Assembly (NCBI GenBank): GCA_963805295.1
Contig: CAWDTW010000025.1
Span: 36,283-100,282 of the forward strand
Source: Roseiarcus sp963805295
GTDB taxonomy: Bacteria; Pseudomonadota; Alphaproteobacteria; Rhizobiales; Beijerinckiaceae
DNA: 64,000 nt
Direction: 5' to 3'
Position numbers and translations under genes: made by a program. Shown piece by piece: positions 34,874 through 43,350 of this stretch. A model generated the notes under the pieces. The model saw only the letters and a program-made list of their open reading frames with translations, ran no database searches and was not told where the DNA came from. Each line of letters opens with the position of its first letter. Position 1 is the stretch's first letter.

Positions 34874-35913
34874 ATGGGTATCCCCTTCATTGCCCCGATG
34901 TCGGGGAGCCGCTGGAACCCGCTGGCTTGACGATGGCGTTGTAGGGCGCGGGTCCAGCGGCGAGTGCTTGTTGGGCGAGGCGATGGAAGAGCAGCCCGCG
35001 TGCCTTTGATCTGCGGCGATTGAAGCGGAAGGTGAATTCGTCGAGGTAGTAGTTGAGATGCTGATGCTGGACGCCACCCTGGCGAGTGCCGATCAGCCAT
35101 CGCTTGAGCAGCGAGGCGACGAGGTGGACGCGCGGCATGACTTCGTGCGCTGGGTCGGAGCCGCCGCTGAGGGCCGTGACCTGATGCTGGTAACCGGCCG
35201 CCGCCAGTCCGGCATAACCCCTCCAGCCGTCGGTGTGAACCATCGCCCCGCGCTCCACAGCGCCTTGGACGAAGGGAAGCAGGCTATCTGTCGAGACATC
35301 TCCGATCTGCTGAAGGCGGATGCGGCCAAGCCCCCGGCCGTTCTTCTCGACTGCTATGGCGACGATGGCCTTGCTCTCGGTTTCTCGGCCTCGTGTACCC
35401 TGTTCCGGACCACCAACATAGGTTTCATCAACCTCGATCGTACCAGACAACAGGTCCCGGCCCGGGCGGACCATGGCGCGGCGCAGCTTGTGCAGCCAGG
35501 TCCAGGCAGTTTCGTAGCTTCCAAGCCCCAATTCCCTCTGGAGGCCGAGCGCACTAACCCCGTTCTTCTGGCTGGTGACGAACCACATCGCCAGAAACCA
35601 CGTCCGCAACGGCTTACGGGTACCCTCGAAGATCGTCCCGGCGGTCAGCGATGTCTTTTTGCGGCAGGCCCGACACCGCAGCCATCCTCCTGCCATCACC
35701 CATGGCTCCCCCACCTCCCCGCAATGGAGGCAGGTGAACCCCTTAGGCCAGCGCAAACGACGAATATACTCCCGGCAGGCCTCGTCGTCACGGAAGCGTT
35801 CGTCCATAGCCTGAAACGTGCGCGGGTAATCAAGTCCAGCGAGGGGGTGTCGAGTGGTGTCCACCCGACAAGCGTACCAGATCCCTAAGGGGCAGTGAAG
35901 GGGATACCCATTT
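34874..35913 (-). mobile_element. complete IS1595-family element with 8-bp target duplication
   Basis: The ends are ATGGGTATCCCCTTCATTGC at 34874 and, as the complement, AAATGGGTATCCCCTTCACT at 35913: nearly identical terminal repeats with a 2-base asymmetry. CATGAATA flanks both sides (34866-34873 and 35914-35921), the 8-bp duplication expected of IS1595. Removing the element and one copy of the repeat rejoins the IS630 copy B transposase as NGVANIFMIFAPLEG. Confidence 0.92.
34887..35864 (-). CDS. IS1595-family transposase
   Basis: Intact 325-residue protein. It begins with a zinc ribbon (FTCLHCGEVGEPW; LRCRACRKKTSLTAGTIFEGT) and an HTH-like region (NGVSALGLQRELGLGSYETAW). The ISXO2-type catalytic core shows IEVDETYVGG, MVHTDGWRGY and a late HxxN-type region (QHQHLNYYLDEFTFRFNRR). 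No disruption is visible, so it may be active. Confidence 0.93.
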   Translation of the reverse strand: MDTTRHPLAGLDYPRTFQAMDERFRDDEACREYIRRLRWPKGFTCLHCGEVGEPWVMAGGWLRCRACRKKTSLTAGTIFEGTRKPLRTWFLAMWFVTSQKNGVSALGLQRELGLGSYETAWTWLHKLRRAMVRPGRDLLSGTIEVDETYVGGPEQGTRGRETESKAIVAIAVEKNGRGLGRIRLQQIGDVSTDSLLPFVQGAVERGAMVHTDGWRGYAGLAAAGYQHQVTALSGGSDPAHEVMPRVHLVASLLKRWLIGTRQGGVQHQHLNYYLDEFTFRFNRRRSKARGLLFHRLAQQALAAGPAPYNAIVKPAGSSGSPTSGQ

Positions 35914-36701
35914 CATGAATATATTGGCTACGCCGTTTCGCTCGTATTCGTAATCGTGCCGGACGGCTCGTCCGGGTCTGGCCGGAATCGGAGCGCGCGT
36001 CTCGACGATCAACTGCTTGGAGGTTTCATCCAGACAGACGAGGGGGCGATCGGGATCGCGCGGCTTCTGGTAAGTATCCAGCACGTCTTCCATGGCGGCG
36101 GCGAAGCCGGCGTTGGCGTCCGGCGGGATCACCCATTGCCGATTGCGGTGGGGCTTGAGGACGTTTTTTTTAAAGTTCTTCCGATCGTGTTGTCGCTGGC
36201 CTTCTCGACGATGTTCAATTCGACGACCTTCTCCTCGAGCAGGCGCAAACTCCAACGCGCGAACCCCTCGGGCGCCGGCGAGCAGGTCAGGGCGATCAAT
36301 TTCGCCTCCGCCGCCCCGTCGAAAATCCGCGGCCGGGCGGAGTTCGGATTGTATTTGCGGGTCAGCGCCGCCGCCATCCCTTCTTCGACCAGTCGACGCC
36401 GGGTGCGGCCGATGTTGTTGATGCTGGTGTCCAACGCCGCCGAAATCGCGCTGTCGCTCCAACCTTCGCCGGCCTCCGACACGTCCGCCTTCAACAGGAT
36501 GCGCGCCTTCGTCAGCGACTGCGCCGGATGCTTGCCCGCGCAGATCATTGCCTCCAGCCGTTCGCGCTCCTCGCCGCTCAACTTCACCACATATTTCTTG
36601 ACCGAAATCTCCCTGCCCGCCACGAATCACCTCCATCGCCGCATCGCCGCGACAGAATTAGAAAAACACTACAAATTCAAGGACGCTGGCGACTAGGTTC
36701 C

Positions 36702-38090
36702 TCAGATTGGAATGCGCACGGCGGCCCGGAGGCCTCCCATAGGGCTGTCCGAGAGCAGAATGTCGCCACCGTGGGAGCGGGCGATGTCCCTGGCGATGGC
36801 GAGGCCCAATCCGGCGCCGCCTTCGTCCTGGTTGCGTGCCTCGTCCAACCGATAGAAGGGTCGGAACACGTCCTCGCGGTGCGCCGGGGGTATGCCGACG
36901 CCATCGTCATCTACGATAATCGAGACGAACTGCGCCTCCCGTTTCGCTGTGATCCGCACGTGATCCGCGTAACGCTGCGCGTTGGCGACAAGATTGCCGA
37001 TGCAGCGCTTCATCGCCATCGGGCGCACTCGAATATCGAGATCACCCTTGACCTCTAGACTGATCGCCGCGCCGTGCCGCTCGGCGTCGGCGCGCAAGTC
37101 CTCCATCAGCACGGCGACGTCGGTCGGGGTAGAGAATTCGCTCGTGTCGCCACGGGCGAACGCGAGATACCCCTCCAGCATTCGGCCCATTTCGTCGATG
37201 TCCTTTTGCAAGAGGTCGCTGTCGGCGGAGTTGTCGAGCAAGGCGAGCGAAAGCTTGAACCGGGTTAGGATCGTCCGCAGGTCGTGACTGACTCCGTTGA
37301 GCATGGCGGTCCGCTGTTCTGTCGCCCGCTCAATTCGGCGCTTCATTTCGATGAATGCGCGTCCGGCCTGTCGCACCTCGCGTGCGCCATGTGGGCTGAA
37401 GTCAACGTCTCGACCTTTGCCGAAATTCTCGGCCGCCAGAGCGAGGCGCAGAATCGGGCGAATCTGATTGCGGAGAAAGATGATCGCCACCATCAGCAGG
37501 ACGATCATCGCGCCGAGCATCCAAAGCACGAATATATGCGCATTCGCCTCGTAGGCCAGCGAGCGCCGCGTGACCAGCCTAAGTACCCGGTCGCCGAGTT
37601 CGACGCGGATTTCCATGAGGCCGGACCGGCCGACCGCATCGAGCCAGAACGGCTCACGGATCTGGGTCTTGATCTCGCTCGGCAGCGTACGCGTCAGAGG
37701 GTCCAATGCGCCGAAGAAAGACCTTGGCATGGCCGGAGGCAAAGGACCGCCCGGTAGGAGCGTGGCGTCCATCCGGAAACGTTCGGAGGCGAGATTGGCC
37801 AGAAAGGCGTCGTCTTGGCCCGGCGGAAGCCTTTGATAAAGGTCCGTCAGCGCGCCAACGTCTCTCGCTACGCCCTCGGAAAGGCGCCGAGTGACCAACT
37901 CCCAGTGATGCTGCATGAACGCAAAAGTGACCGCTGTCTGCAGCAGAACCATCGGCAATATGACGATGAGCAGTGAGCGCTTGTAGAGACCTTTTGGAAG
38001 CATTTCTGCGAGCGCGCGCGCCCCGCGCCGCCAGAGGTCGCGGGCGCGCGCCAGCGCGCGCAGGGTGCGAAACGATGGTCGGGCGTTCAT
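36702..38090 (-). CDS. EnvZ-like sensor histidine kinase
   Basis: A 462-residue membrane kinase. Two transmembrane segments (about residues 40-58 and 188-208) enclose a periplasmic domain of about 130 residues. Then come HAMP, the H box GVSHDLRTILTRFK with His269, the N box NLVANAQRYADH and G boxes DDGVGIPP and GAGLGLAIARDIA. The start overlaps the response-regulator stop (ATGA), so the pair is coupled. The stimulus is unknown. IS630 copy B ends 5 bp beyond the stop. Confidence 0.92.
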   Translation of the reverse strand: MNARPSFRTLRALARARDLWRRGARALAEMLPKGLYKRSLLIVILPMVLLQTAVTFAFMQHHWELVTRRLSEGVARDVGALTDLYQRLPPGQDDAFLANLASERFRMDATLLPGGPLPPAMPRSFFGALDPLTRTLPSEIKTQIREPFWLDAVGRSGLMEIRVELGDRVLRLVTRRSLAYEANAHIFVLWMLGAMIVLLMVAIIFLRNQIRPILRLALAAENFGKGRDVDFSPHGAREVRQAGRAFIEMKRRIERATEQRTAMLNGVSHDLRTILTRFKLSLALLDNSADSDLLQKDIDEMGRMLEGYLAFARGDTSEFSTPTDVAVLMEDLRADAERHGAAISLEVKGDLDIRVRPMAMKRCIGNLVANAQRYADHVRITAKREAQFVSIIVDDDGVGIPPAHREDVFRPFYRLDEARNQDEGGAGLGLAIARDIARSHGGDILLSDSPMGGLRAAVRIPI

Positions 38091-38794
38091 CCGTCCGCGA
38101 CAAGCCGGTAACCGGCCCCTCGGGCCGTCTGCAAATAGGCGGGATTGGCTGGATCTTGCTCGATCTTGCGTCGCAGCCGATTGATGAGCACATCAATCGT
38201 CCGCTCCTGGGCTGCGCCGCCGGACCCCGACAACGCCTCGCGAGAGACGCTCGAGCCCGCGTTGGCGCAAAGAAGCCTAAGAATGTCACGCTCTCGCTCG
38301 GTAATTCTGACGATCCCCTCCCCCACGCGCAGTTCGCCTCGTTCGAGCGAAAACGTAAAGGGGCCAAAGCGCACTGTGGCCGCTTCGGGCTTGCCTATCG
38401 GCGCAGCGCGCGTCCGCCGGAGCACTGAACCGATCCGCAGCAGCAGCTCGCGCGGCTCGAACGGCTTGGAAAGGTAATCATCGACGCCGATCTCAAGCCC
38501 TCGCACGCGATCCTGCGGATCACCTCGCGCGGTCAGCATGAGGATGGGCACCTGAGAGCGTGCGCGCAAGTCGGCCGCGAAGTCGAACCCACATTCTCCG
38601 GGCATCATCACGTCGAGCACGATGATGTCAAAGGCCAATCCGTCGAGGAAGGCGCGCGCTTCGGCGGCCGTCGCCGCCACCGTAACGCGGTGGCCGTTCT
38701 TCATGAGGTAGCTCGAAAGCAGGGCGCGCAACCTGCGGTCATCGTCGACCACCAATACATGCGCGGCATCGTCGTCAGGCGGGGTCGCGGTCAA
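38087..38794 (-). CDS. OmpR-family response regulator
   Basis: A 235-residue regulator. The receiver domain has the acidic pocket VVDDDR, the phospho-acceptor Asp61 in IIVLDVMMPGECGFD, and the Lys in DYLSKPFEPRELL. The C-terminal winged helix ends RTIDVLINRLRRKIEQDP and YLQTARGAGYRLV, the OmpR/PhoB type. It overlaps both the upstream marR gene and the downstream kinase gene by 4 bp, so the three proteins are made together. Confidence 0.95.
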   Translation of the reverse strand: MTATPPDDDAAHVLVVDDDRRLRALLSSYLMKNGHRVTVAATAAEARAFLDGLAFDIIVLDVMMPGECGFDFAADLRARSQVPILMLTARGDPQDRVRGLEIGVDDYLSKPFEPRELLLRIGSVLRRTRAAPIGKPEAATVRFGPFTFSLERGELRVGEGIVRITERERDILRLLCANAGSSVSREALSGSGGAAQERTIDVLINRLRRKIEQDPANPAYLQTARGAGYRLVADG

Positions 38795-39324
38795 AGCCGG
38801 CGCACTCCGACTGTTTCATTACGCGGCGTTGAAGTCGCCGCCGGGTCCTGGGGATCAATCATTGCGTTAAGGAATGTTGTCGCCGACTGGAGACCCGTGT
38901 CGCCCAGCTTGTCCAGCGCCGAGGCGAACCGTTGCGTCTGCACCTGCGCCAACCGCAGCGCCAGACGTTCTCCTTCGAGGGTCGCGTAGAGTTGCCGACG
39001 TCGCCGATCCAGCGCTCCCGGGCGGGCTTCGATGAAGTTCTTGTTCAGCAGTTCGCGCAAGACGCGATTGAGGCTTTGTTTGGTTATGCGCAGGATCTCC
39101 AGTAATTCGGCAATCGTCAGCCCCGGCCTGCGGCTGACAAAGTAAAGAACCCGGTGGTGTGCTCGCCCAAAACCATAAGCTTCGAGCAATCGATCCGCGT
39201 CGCCGACGAAGTCTCGATAGGCGAAGAAGAATAGCTCGATCAACTCGTACATTGGTGCCTCGTCGCGGCGCACGCGCGGCGCTAGATCGGCTTTCACGGC
39301 TTCGGGCGACATCGAGGCGCTCAT
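38791..39324 (-). CDS. MarR-family transcriptional regulator
   Basis: The ATG at 39324 gives 177 residues. The winged helix is clear: VLYFVSRRPGLTIAELLEIL, then LRITKQSLNRVLRELLNKNFIEARPGALDRRRRQL, recognition helix and wing with the usual DRRxR. It precedes the two-component pair with an ATGA overlap and diverges from an aminotransferase gene over 123 bp. That arrangement recurs in Hyphomicrobiales. The ligand is unknown. Confidence 0.92.
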   Translation of the reverse strand: MSASMSPEAVKADLAPRVRRDEAPMYELIELFFFAYRDFVGDADRLLEAYGFGRAHHRVLYFVSRRPGLTIAELLEILRITKQSLNRVLRELLNKNFIEARPGALDRRRRQLYATLEGERLALRLAQVQTQRFASALDKLGDTGLQSATTFLNAMIDPQDPAATSTPRNETVGVRRL

Positions 39325-39447
39325 TAGGTCAGCAATATTGACATAACCGGAGGACTTTGCTAGCGGTTGGACTACTACCGACGCCCTGCATGTAAACCCA
39401 AACGCGCAAAAACCAAACCAACTCGTGACCTGGAAAAGGAATGCGCC

Positions 39448-40335
39448 ATGACCAGCCAAACTTTTGACGATCGTGACGGATGGATCTGGCTGGACGGCCA
39501 TATGATTGAATGGCGCGACGCGAAGGTCCACATGCTAACTCATGCGCTGCATTACGCCAGCGCCGTGTTCGAGGGCGAGCGCGCCTATGGGAAGCGAATC
39601 TTCAAATCAGCCGAACATTCGCGGCGATTGAGAGACTCCGCCCGTATCCTCGACTTTGAAATTCCGTGGACCGTCGATCAGATCGACGCCGCCAAGGCCG
39701 AAGTTCTGAGGCGCAATAATATAGCCGACGCGTACGTGCGTCCAATCGCGTGGCGAGGATCGGAAATGATGGGCGTGTCGGCGCAGCACAACACCATCCA
39801 CCTGGGCATCGCCGCGTGGGATTGGCCGAGCTATTTTGACCCCGCCCAGCGGATGAAGGGCATCCGACTGGACATTGCGGACTATCGCCGGCCAGACCCG
39901 GCGACCGCGCCGTCCCTCGCGAAGGCGGCTGGGCTCTACATGATTTGCACAATCTCCAAGCATCGCGCAGAGCGCCGCGGCTACGCCGACGCCTTAATGC
40001 TGGACTGGCAGGGCCGCGTCGCCGAATGCACTGGCGCGAACGTCTTTTTCGTCAAAGACGGGGCGATCCATACGCCGATCGCCGATTGCTTTCTCGCTGG
40101 CATAACGCGTGCGACTGTTATCGAATTGGCGCGGCGCCGCGGTTTTCAGGTCGTCGAGCGGCGGATCATGCCGAGCGAACTCGGCGAGTTCAGTGAATGT
40201 TTCATTACGGGAACCGCGGCTGAAGTGACGCCGGTCGGCGAGATCGGTTCGCATGCGTATAAGCCCGGGGCCGTCACCGCGGCGCTCATCGACGCCTACA
40301 CCGAGGAAGTGAACCCCAAGACCGAGGCGGCCTGA
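39448..40335 (+). CDS. ilvE: branched-chain amino acid aminotransferase (class IV)
   Basis: PLP class IV aminotransferase of 295 residues. It opens WIWLDGHMIEWRDAKVHMLT and HYASAVFEGERAYG, the BCAT pattern. The PLP lysine is Lys159 in SLAKAAGLYMI. GITRATVIELARRRG and the late FITGTAAEVTPVGEI loop complete the fold. GGAAAAGGA before the ATG at 39448 is the ribosome site. It interconverts Leu, Ile and Val with their keto acids. D-amino-acid or aminodeoxychorismate members of the class are less likely. Confidence 0.9.
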   Translation: MTSQTFDDRDGWIWLDGHMIEWRDAKVHMLTHALHYASAVFEGERAYGKRIFKSAEHSRRLRDSARILDFEIPWTVDQIDAAKAEVLRRNNIADAYVRPIAWRGSEMMGVSAQHNTIHLGIAAWDWPSYFDPAQRMKGIRLDIADYRRPDPATAPSLAKAAGLYMICTISKHRAERRGYADALMLDWQGRVAECTGANVFFVKDGAIHTPIADCFLAGITRATVIELARRRGFQVVERRIMPSELGEFSECFITGTAAEVTPVGEIGSHAYKPGAVTAALIDAYTEEVNPKTEAA

Positions 40336-40400
40336 CGCTCCCGAATTGGGGCTTCGCAAGGCCCGCGCCCATTTTTTTGCGGCGAGTCCGAGTCCGAGCG

Positions 40401-42788
40401 CTACGCTTCGGCAGCTACAAAGCTACCCATCACCAGCTTGCGGCCAGCGCGATCGAAATCGACGGTGAGTTTCTGGCCGTCCACGCCGACGACGCTGCCG
40501 GGCCCGAACTTGGGATGAACCACGCGCGCGCCCGCGCGAAACGGCGAATCCCGTGTGGGCCAGCCTTGCGCCTGTCCGCCGAGCGTGCGGCCCGAGTTCG
40601 CGCCGTCGTATATCGGACCCGATTTATCGGCGCGCCGCGAGCGCGCTTCGGCCCGCCGCCAGCCCGGCGTATCGTAGCGAGAGCCGAATCCCCCAGGGAT
40701 CGCGTCGAAGCGGGAAATTCCGTAGGCGCCGTAGGCCGAGGACCCTGCAGCATCCTCTAATTCGACGTGGTCGACGGGCAGTTCGCCGATGAACCGCGAG
40801 GGCAGCGAGATCTGCCAAAGACCGCGCACGCGCCTGTTGGCCGCGTGATAGATTTTCGCCTCCCGTCGCGCCCGGGTCAGCCCCACATAGGCGAGCCGCC
40901 TTTCTTCCTCGAGACCCGCTCGGCCGTTGTCGTCGAGTGATCGCTGATGCGGAAACAGTCCCTCCTCCCATCCGGGCAGGAAGACGATTTCGAATTCCAG
41001 ACCCTTCGCCCCATGCAGCGTCATGATCGAGACGCGCGCGCCCTCTTGCGCGCCTTCGACCTCCGTCACCAGCGACACGTGCTCGAGGAAGGCGCCGAGG
41101 TCGGGGAACTCGCCCATCGAGCGGACGAGTTCCTTCAGGTTGTCGAGGCGGGCGGCGGCATCTGGCGTCCGCTCCGCTTTCCACATGTCAATGTAGCCGC
41201 TTTCCTCCAGAATTTGCTGCGCCAGTTCCTCGTGCGCGATTTCATCAGATCGTTTTCGCCAGCGATCGAACCCCGCCAGAAGATTTCGGAGGATCTGCCG
41301 CGGACGCGCTTTCAGTTCCTCCGTTTCGATCAGCATGCGGGCGGCCCGCATGAGCGAAACGCCGGCCTGGCGGCCGTATTCGTGCAAAATGGCGAGCGCG
41401 GCTTCGCCAAGGCCGCGCTTGGGTTGATTGTAAATTCGTTCGAACGCGAGATCATCGTCGGGTTGCGCGACGCAGCGTAAATAGGCGAGGGCATCGCGAA
41501 TCTCGGCCCGCTCGTAAAAGCGTGGACCGCCAATGACTTTGTAGGGCAGCCCCAGAGCGATGAAGCGTTCCTCGAATTCGCGCATCTGGAACGAGGCCCT
41601 AACGAGGATGGCGATATCGTCGAGAGAGATCCCGACCCGCTGCGCCGACTCGATGGCCTCGCCGATGACGCGCGCCTCCTCCTGGCTGTCCCATACGCCA
41701 GTCACCGTCGGACGCTCGCCCAGCGGCGCATCGGTGAAAAGCGTCTTTCCTAGTCGGCTTTGATTGTGGGCGATGAGCCCGGAGGCAACTGCCAGTAGGT
41801 GCCCGCCGGAGCGGTAGTTGCGCTCGAGCCGAATGACCTTGGCCCCTGGAAAATCCCTCTCGAACCGCAAGATGTTGTCGATGTCCGCGCCCCGCCAGCC
41901 GTAGATCGACTGGTCGTCGTCGCCCACGCAGCACAGATTGCCGTTGGACTGGGCAAGGAGGCGCAGCCATAGATACTGAACGACGTTAGTGTCCTGGTAT
42001 TCGTCGACCAAAATGTAGCGAAACCGCCGCTGGAAGCTCGCTAGGATGTCGCCGTGCTCGCGGAAGAGCCGCAGCGATTCGAGCAGCAGGTCGCCGAAAT
42101 CGACGGCGTTCAGCGCCTTGAGGCGGGCCTGGTAGGACGCGTAGAGCGTCGCGCCGCGACCGCCGGCGAAGGAAGCCGACTCGCTTGCCGGCGCGTGCTG
42201 CGGATCCAGCCCTCGGTTCTTCCAGCCATCGATGAGACTCGCCAAAGCGCGCGCCGGCCAGCGCTTGTCGTCCAGGTTCTCGGCTTGCAGGATCTGCTTG
42301 AGCAATCTGAGCTGGTCGTCGGTATCGAGGATAGTAAAGTTCGGGCGGAGGCCGACGAGCTCCGCGTGCATGCGCAGGATTCTGACGCCGATCGAATGGA
42401 ACGTGCCCAGCCACGGCATCCCTTGCGCGGTCCCACTGAAGAGGCTTACCCGTTCACGCATCTCGCGCGCGGCCTTGTTCGTGAAGGTGACCGCCAGAAT
42501 TTCGTGAGGGCGCGCCCGTCCCGACGCTATCAAATGGGCGATGCGCGACGTCAGGACGCGGGTCTTGCCGACGCCGGCGCCGGCGAGAACGAGCAGCGGT
42601 CCTTCCAGCGACTCGACCGCGCGAAGCTGCTCGTCGTTGAGTCCCTCCAAATACCGCGGAAAGCCGCGTGGACCCGCATCGCGGGCGCGCTCGCGCGACG
42701 CCTCAGGCGGCGGATAAGCCCCCGCGTCGGGTTCTTCGGATCGGTGCGCCACGGAGCGAATCATGCGCCCGCAACCTGCGGGGCGCAA
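40401..42788 (-). CDS. uvrD: UvrD/PcrA-type DNA helicase II
   Basis: Superfamily 1A 3'-5' helicase of 795 residues, acting in excision and mismatch repair. Visible motifs: Q motif LNDEQLRAVESLEG, Walker A AGAGVGKTRVLTSRI, motif II VDEYQDTNVVQY, motif III GDDDQSIYGWRGAD, motif IV NYRSGGHLL, and motif V TLHGAKGLEFEIVFL, with VGLTRARREA as motif VI. The C-terminal 60 residues form the KOW/Tudor-like RNA-polymerase-binding segment. The start at 42788 or 42764 cannot be decided. A group II intron remnant lies just upstream. Confidence 0.95.
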   Translation of the reverse strand: MRPAGCGRMIRSVAHRSEEPDAGAYPPPEASRERARDAGPRGFPRYLEGLNDEQLRAVESLEGPLLVLAGAGVGKTRVLTSRIAHLIASGRARPHEILAVTFTNKAAREMRERVSLFSGTAQGMPWLGTFHSIGVRILRMHAELVGLRPNFTILDTDDQLRLLKQILQAENLDDKRWPARALASLIDGWKNRGLDPQHAPASESASFAGGRGATLYASYQARLKALNAVDFGDLLLESLRLFREHGDILASFQRRFRYILVDEYQDTNVVQYLWLRLLAQSNGNLCCVGDDDQSIYGWRGADIDNILRFERDFPGAKVIRLERNYRSGGHLLAVASGLIAHNQSRLGKTLFTDAPLGERPTVTGVWDSQEEARVIGEAIESAQRVGISLDDIAILVRASFQMREFEERFIALGLPYKVIGGPRFYERAEIRDALAYLRCVAQPDDDLAFERIYNQPKRGLGEAALAILHEYGRQAGVSLMRAARMLIETEELKARPRQILRNLLAGFDRWRKRSDEIAHEELAQQILEESGYIDMWKAERTPDAAARLDNLKELVRSMGEFPDLGAFLEHVSLVTEVEGAQEGARVSIMTLHGAKGLEFEIVFLPGWEEGLFPHQRSLDDNGRAGLEEERRLAYVGLTRARREAKIYHAANRRVRGLWQISLPSRFIGELPVDHVELEDAAGSSAYGAYGISRFDAIPGGFGSRYDTPGWRRAEARSRRADKSGPIYDGANSGRTLGGQAQGWPTRDSPFRAGARVVHPKFGPGSVVGVDGQKLTVDFDRAGRKLVMGSFVAAEA

Positions 42789-42812
42789 TCGGCTTTGTCG
42801 ACCCTTTTCGCG

Positions 42813-42934
42813 CTGGCGCCATCAGGTCGACGCCGAACAAGGCGCCAGCCTTCGTTGAGTGGCACGAGCCGGATGAGGCGAGAGTTCCACGTCCGGATCT
42901 GTGGGGGGCTCGGGGTGAAATTCCCCGGGCCTAC
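42813..42934 (+). mobile_element. 3' remnant of a group II intron (domains V and VI)
   Basis: Bases 42866-42899 fold as group II domain V: 5' GAGCCGGATGAGG with the catalytic AGC, a GNRA-like CGAGAG loop, and 3' CCACGTCCGGATC with the two-base AC bulge. This is followed by a domain VI-like hairpin (GGCTCGGGGTGAAATTCCCC, then GGGCC) ending near TAC at 42934. Before domain V there is an 8-bp hairpin, CTGGCGCC (42813-42820) with GGCGCCAG (42841-42848). The usual reverse-transcriptase gene and 5' half are absent. The remnant lies between uvrD and serC. Confidence 0.7.
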
Positions 42935-43101
42935 TCGGCGAAGGGAAACGGGGCGTCGCCGCATGGCTCAAGCCACCGCGCCCTTCCTCAGCTCTACCGG
43001 CTTGGGAGTTACAGCGAATCCCAATTCGCGTGCAAGTCATTGAAAAATAATAACGATGGATTTGGATTGGGACCTAGCGAGGTCACACTCGTATATAGGT
43101 C

Positions 43102-43203
43102 CCTTTGGATTTCCTTCTGTCGGATTTGGATTCCGTTCGGCGGGTTTGGATTTCCTTCCGGGGGTTGGAAATCCTTCCGCGACGCTTGGAAATCGTTCAT
43201 CCC
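43102..43203 (+). repeat. five degenerate 20-bp tandem repeats upstream of serC
   Basis: Units of 20-21 bp based on TTTGGATTTCCTTCnnnnGG follow one another: about 43102-43123, 43124-43143, 43144-43163, 43164-43183 and 43184-43203. The TTGGA-AT-C-TTC core is kept in all five. A looser sixth copy (GATTTGGATTGGGACC) lies near 43059. The array is in the 514-bp gap between uvrD and the serC leader. Reading frames through it are repetitive and not convincing as proteins. Its role is unknown. Confidence 0.7.
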
Positions 43204-43302
43204 GGCGGCCCGGGGCTCCGGCTTCTTGTCGCCGGCGGCGCCCGCCACCGGCCCCGACCGGAGTCTCCTTGCCATCCTGGCGCCGTTGAGCTATCAGCCG
43301 CG

Positions 43303-43350
43303 ACGGGACACCTCTCCCCAACGAGAGGCGCCCATCTGAAAGGATGGCAT
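43303..43350 (+). ncRNA. serC leader RNA motif
   Basis: Two hairpins immediately precede serC. The first pairs ACACCTCTC with GAGAGGCG around CCCAAC (43308-43330). The second is CCATC-TGAAAG-GATGG (43332-43347), ending 5 nt before the ATG at 43353. This two-hairpin layout right before the start codon fits the serC motif described for alphaproteobacteria, a presumed cis-regulator of serC. The ligand or factor is not known. Covariance-model search with the Rfam serC family would settle it. Confidence 0.75.

Larger units (their letters stand above)
34425..36623 (-). pseudogene. two-frame IS630 transposase (copy B), disrupted by IS1595
   Basis: The first part starts at the ATG at 36623 (MAGREISVKKYVVKLSGEER; HTH region WSDSAISAALDTSINNIGRT). 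At 36164-36171 an A8 run (minus strand) separates this frame from the next, which continues NVLKPHRNRQWVIPPDANAG, VCLDETSKQ (first Asp) and YERNGVANIFM. A -1 slip on the A run would join the two, as known for some IS630 members. After the IS1595 insertion the coding sequence resumes IFAPLEGWRRVKV, LVQDNLSTHT, KHGSWLDMTESEL and ends KLKRLYPSF. Without IS1595 the transposase would be complete. Confidence 0.85.
34408..36696 (-). mobile_element. IS630-family element (copy B), interrupted by IS1595
   Basis: Terminal repeats CTAGTCGCC at 34408 and the complement of CTAGTCGCC ending at 36696 define the element. The transposase runs on the minus strand from 36623 and is split at 35914-35921 by IS1595, after which it continues from 34873 to 34425. 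The right end lies only 5 bp past the stop of the EnvZ-like kinase gene, so the kinase was spared. The element cannot transpose as it stands. Confidence 0.85.

Noticed and set aside
42054..43043. Plus-strand frame that runs from within uvrD into the intron remnant
   Set aside because: Most of it is antisense to uvrD; the tail translates structured intron RNA and is not protein coding.
43009..43289. Small reading frames on both strands through the 20-bp repeats before serC
   Set aside because: Their repetitive sequence follows directly from the DNA repeats; there are no ribosome sites or conserved domains.
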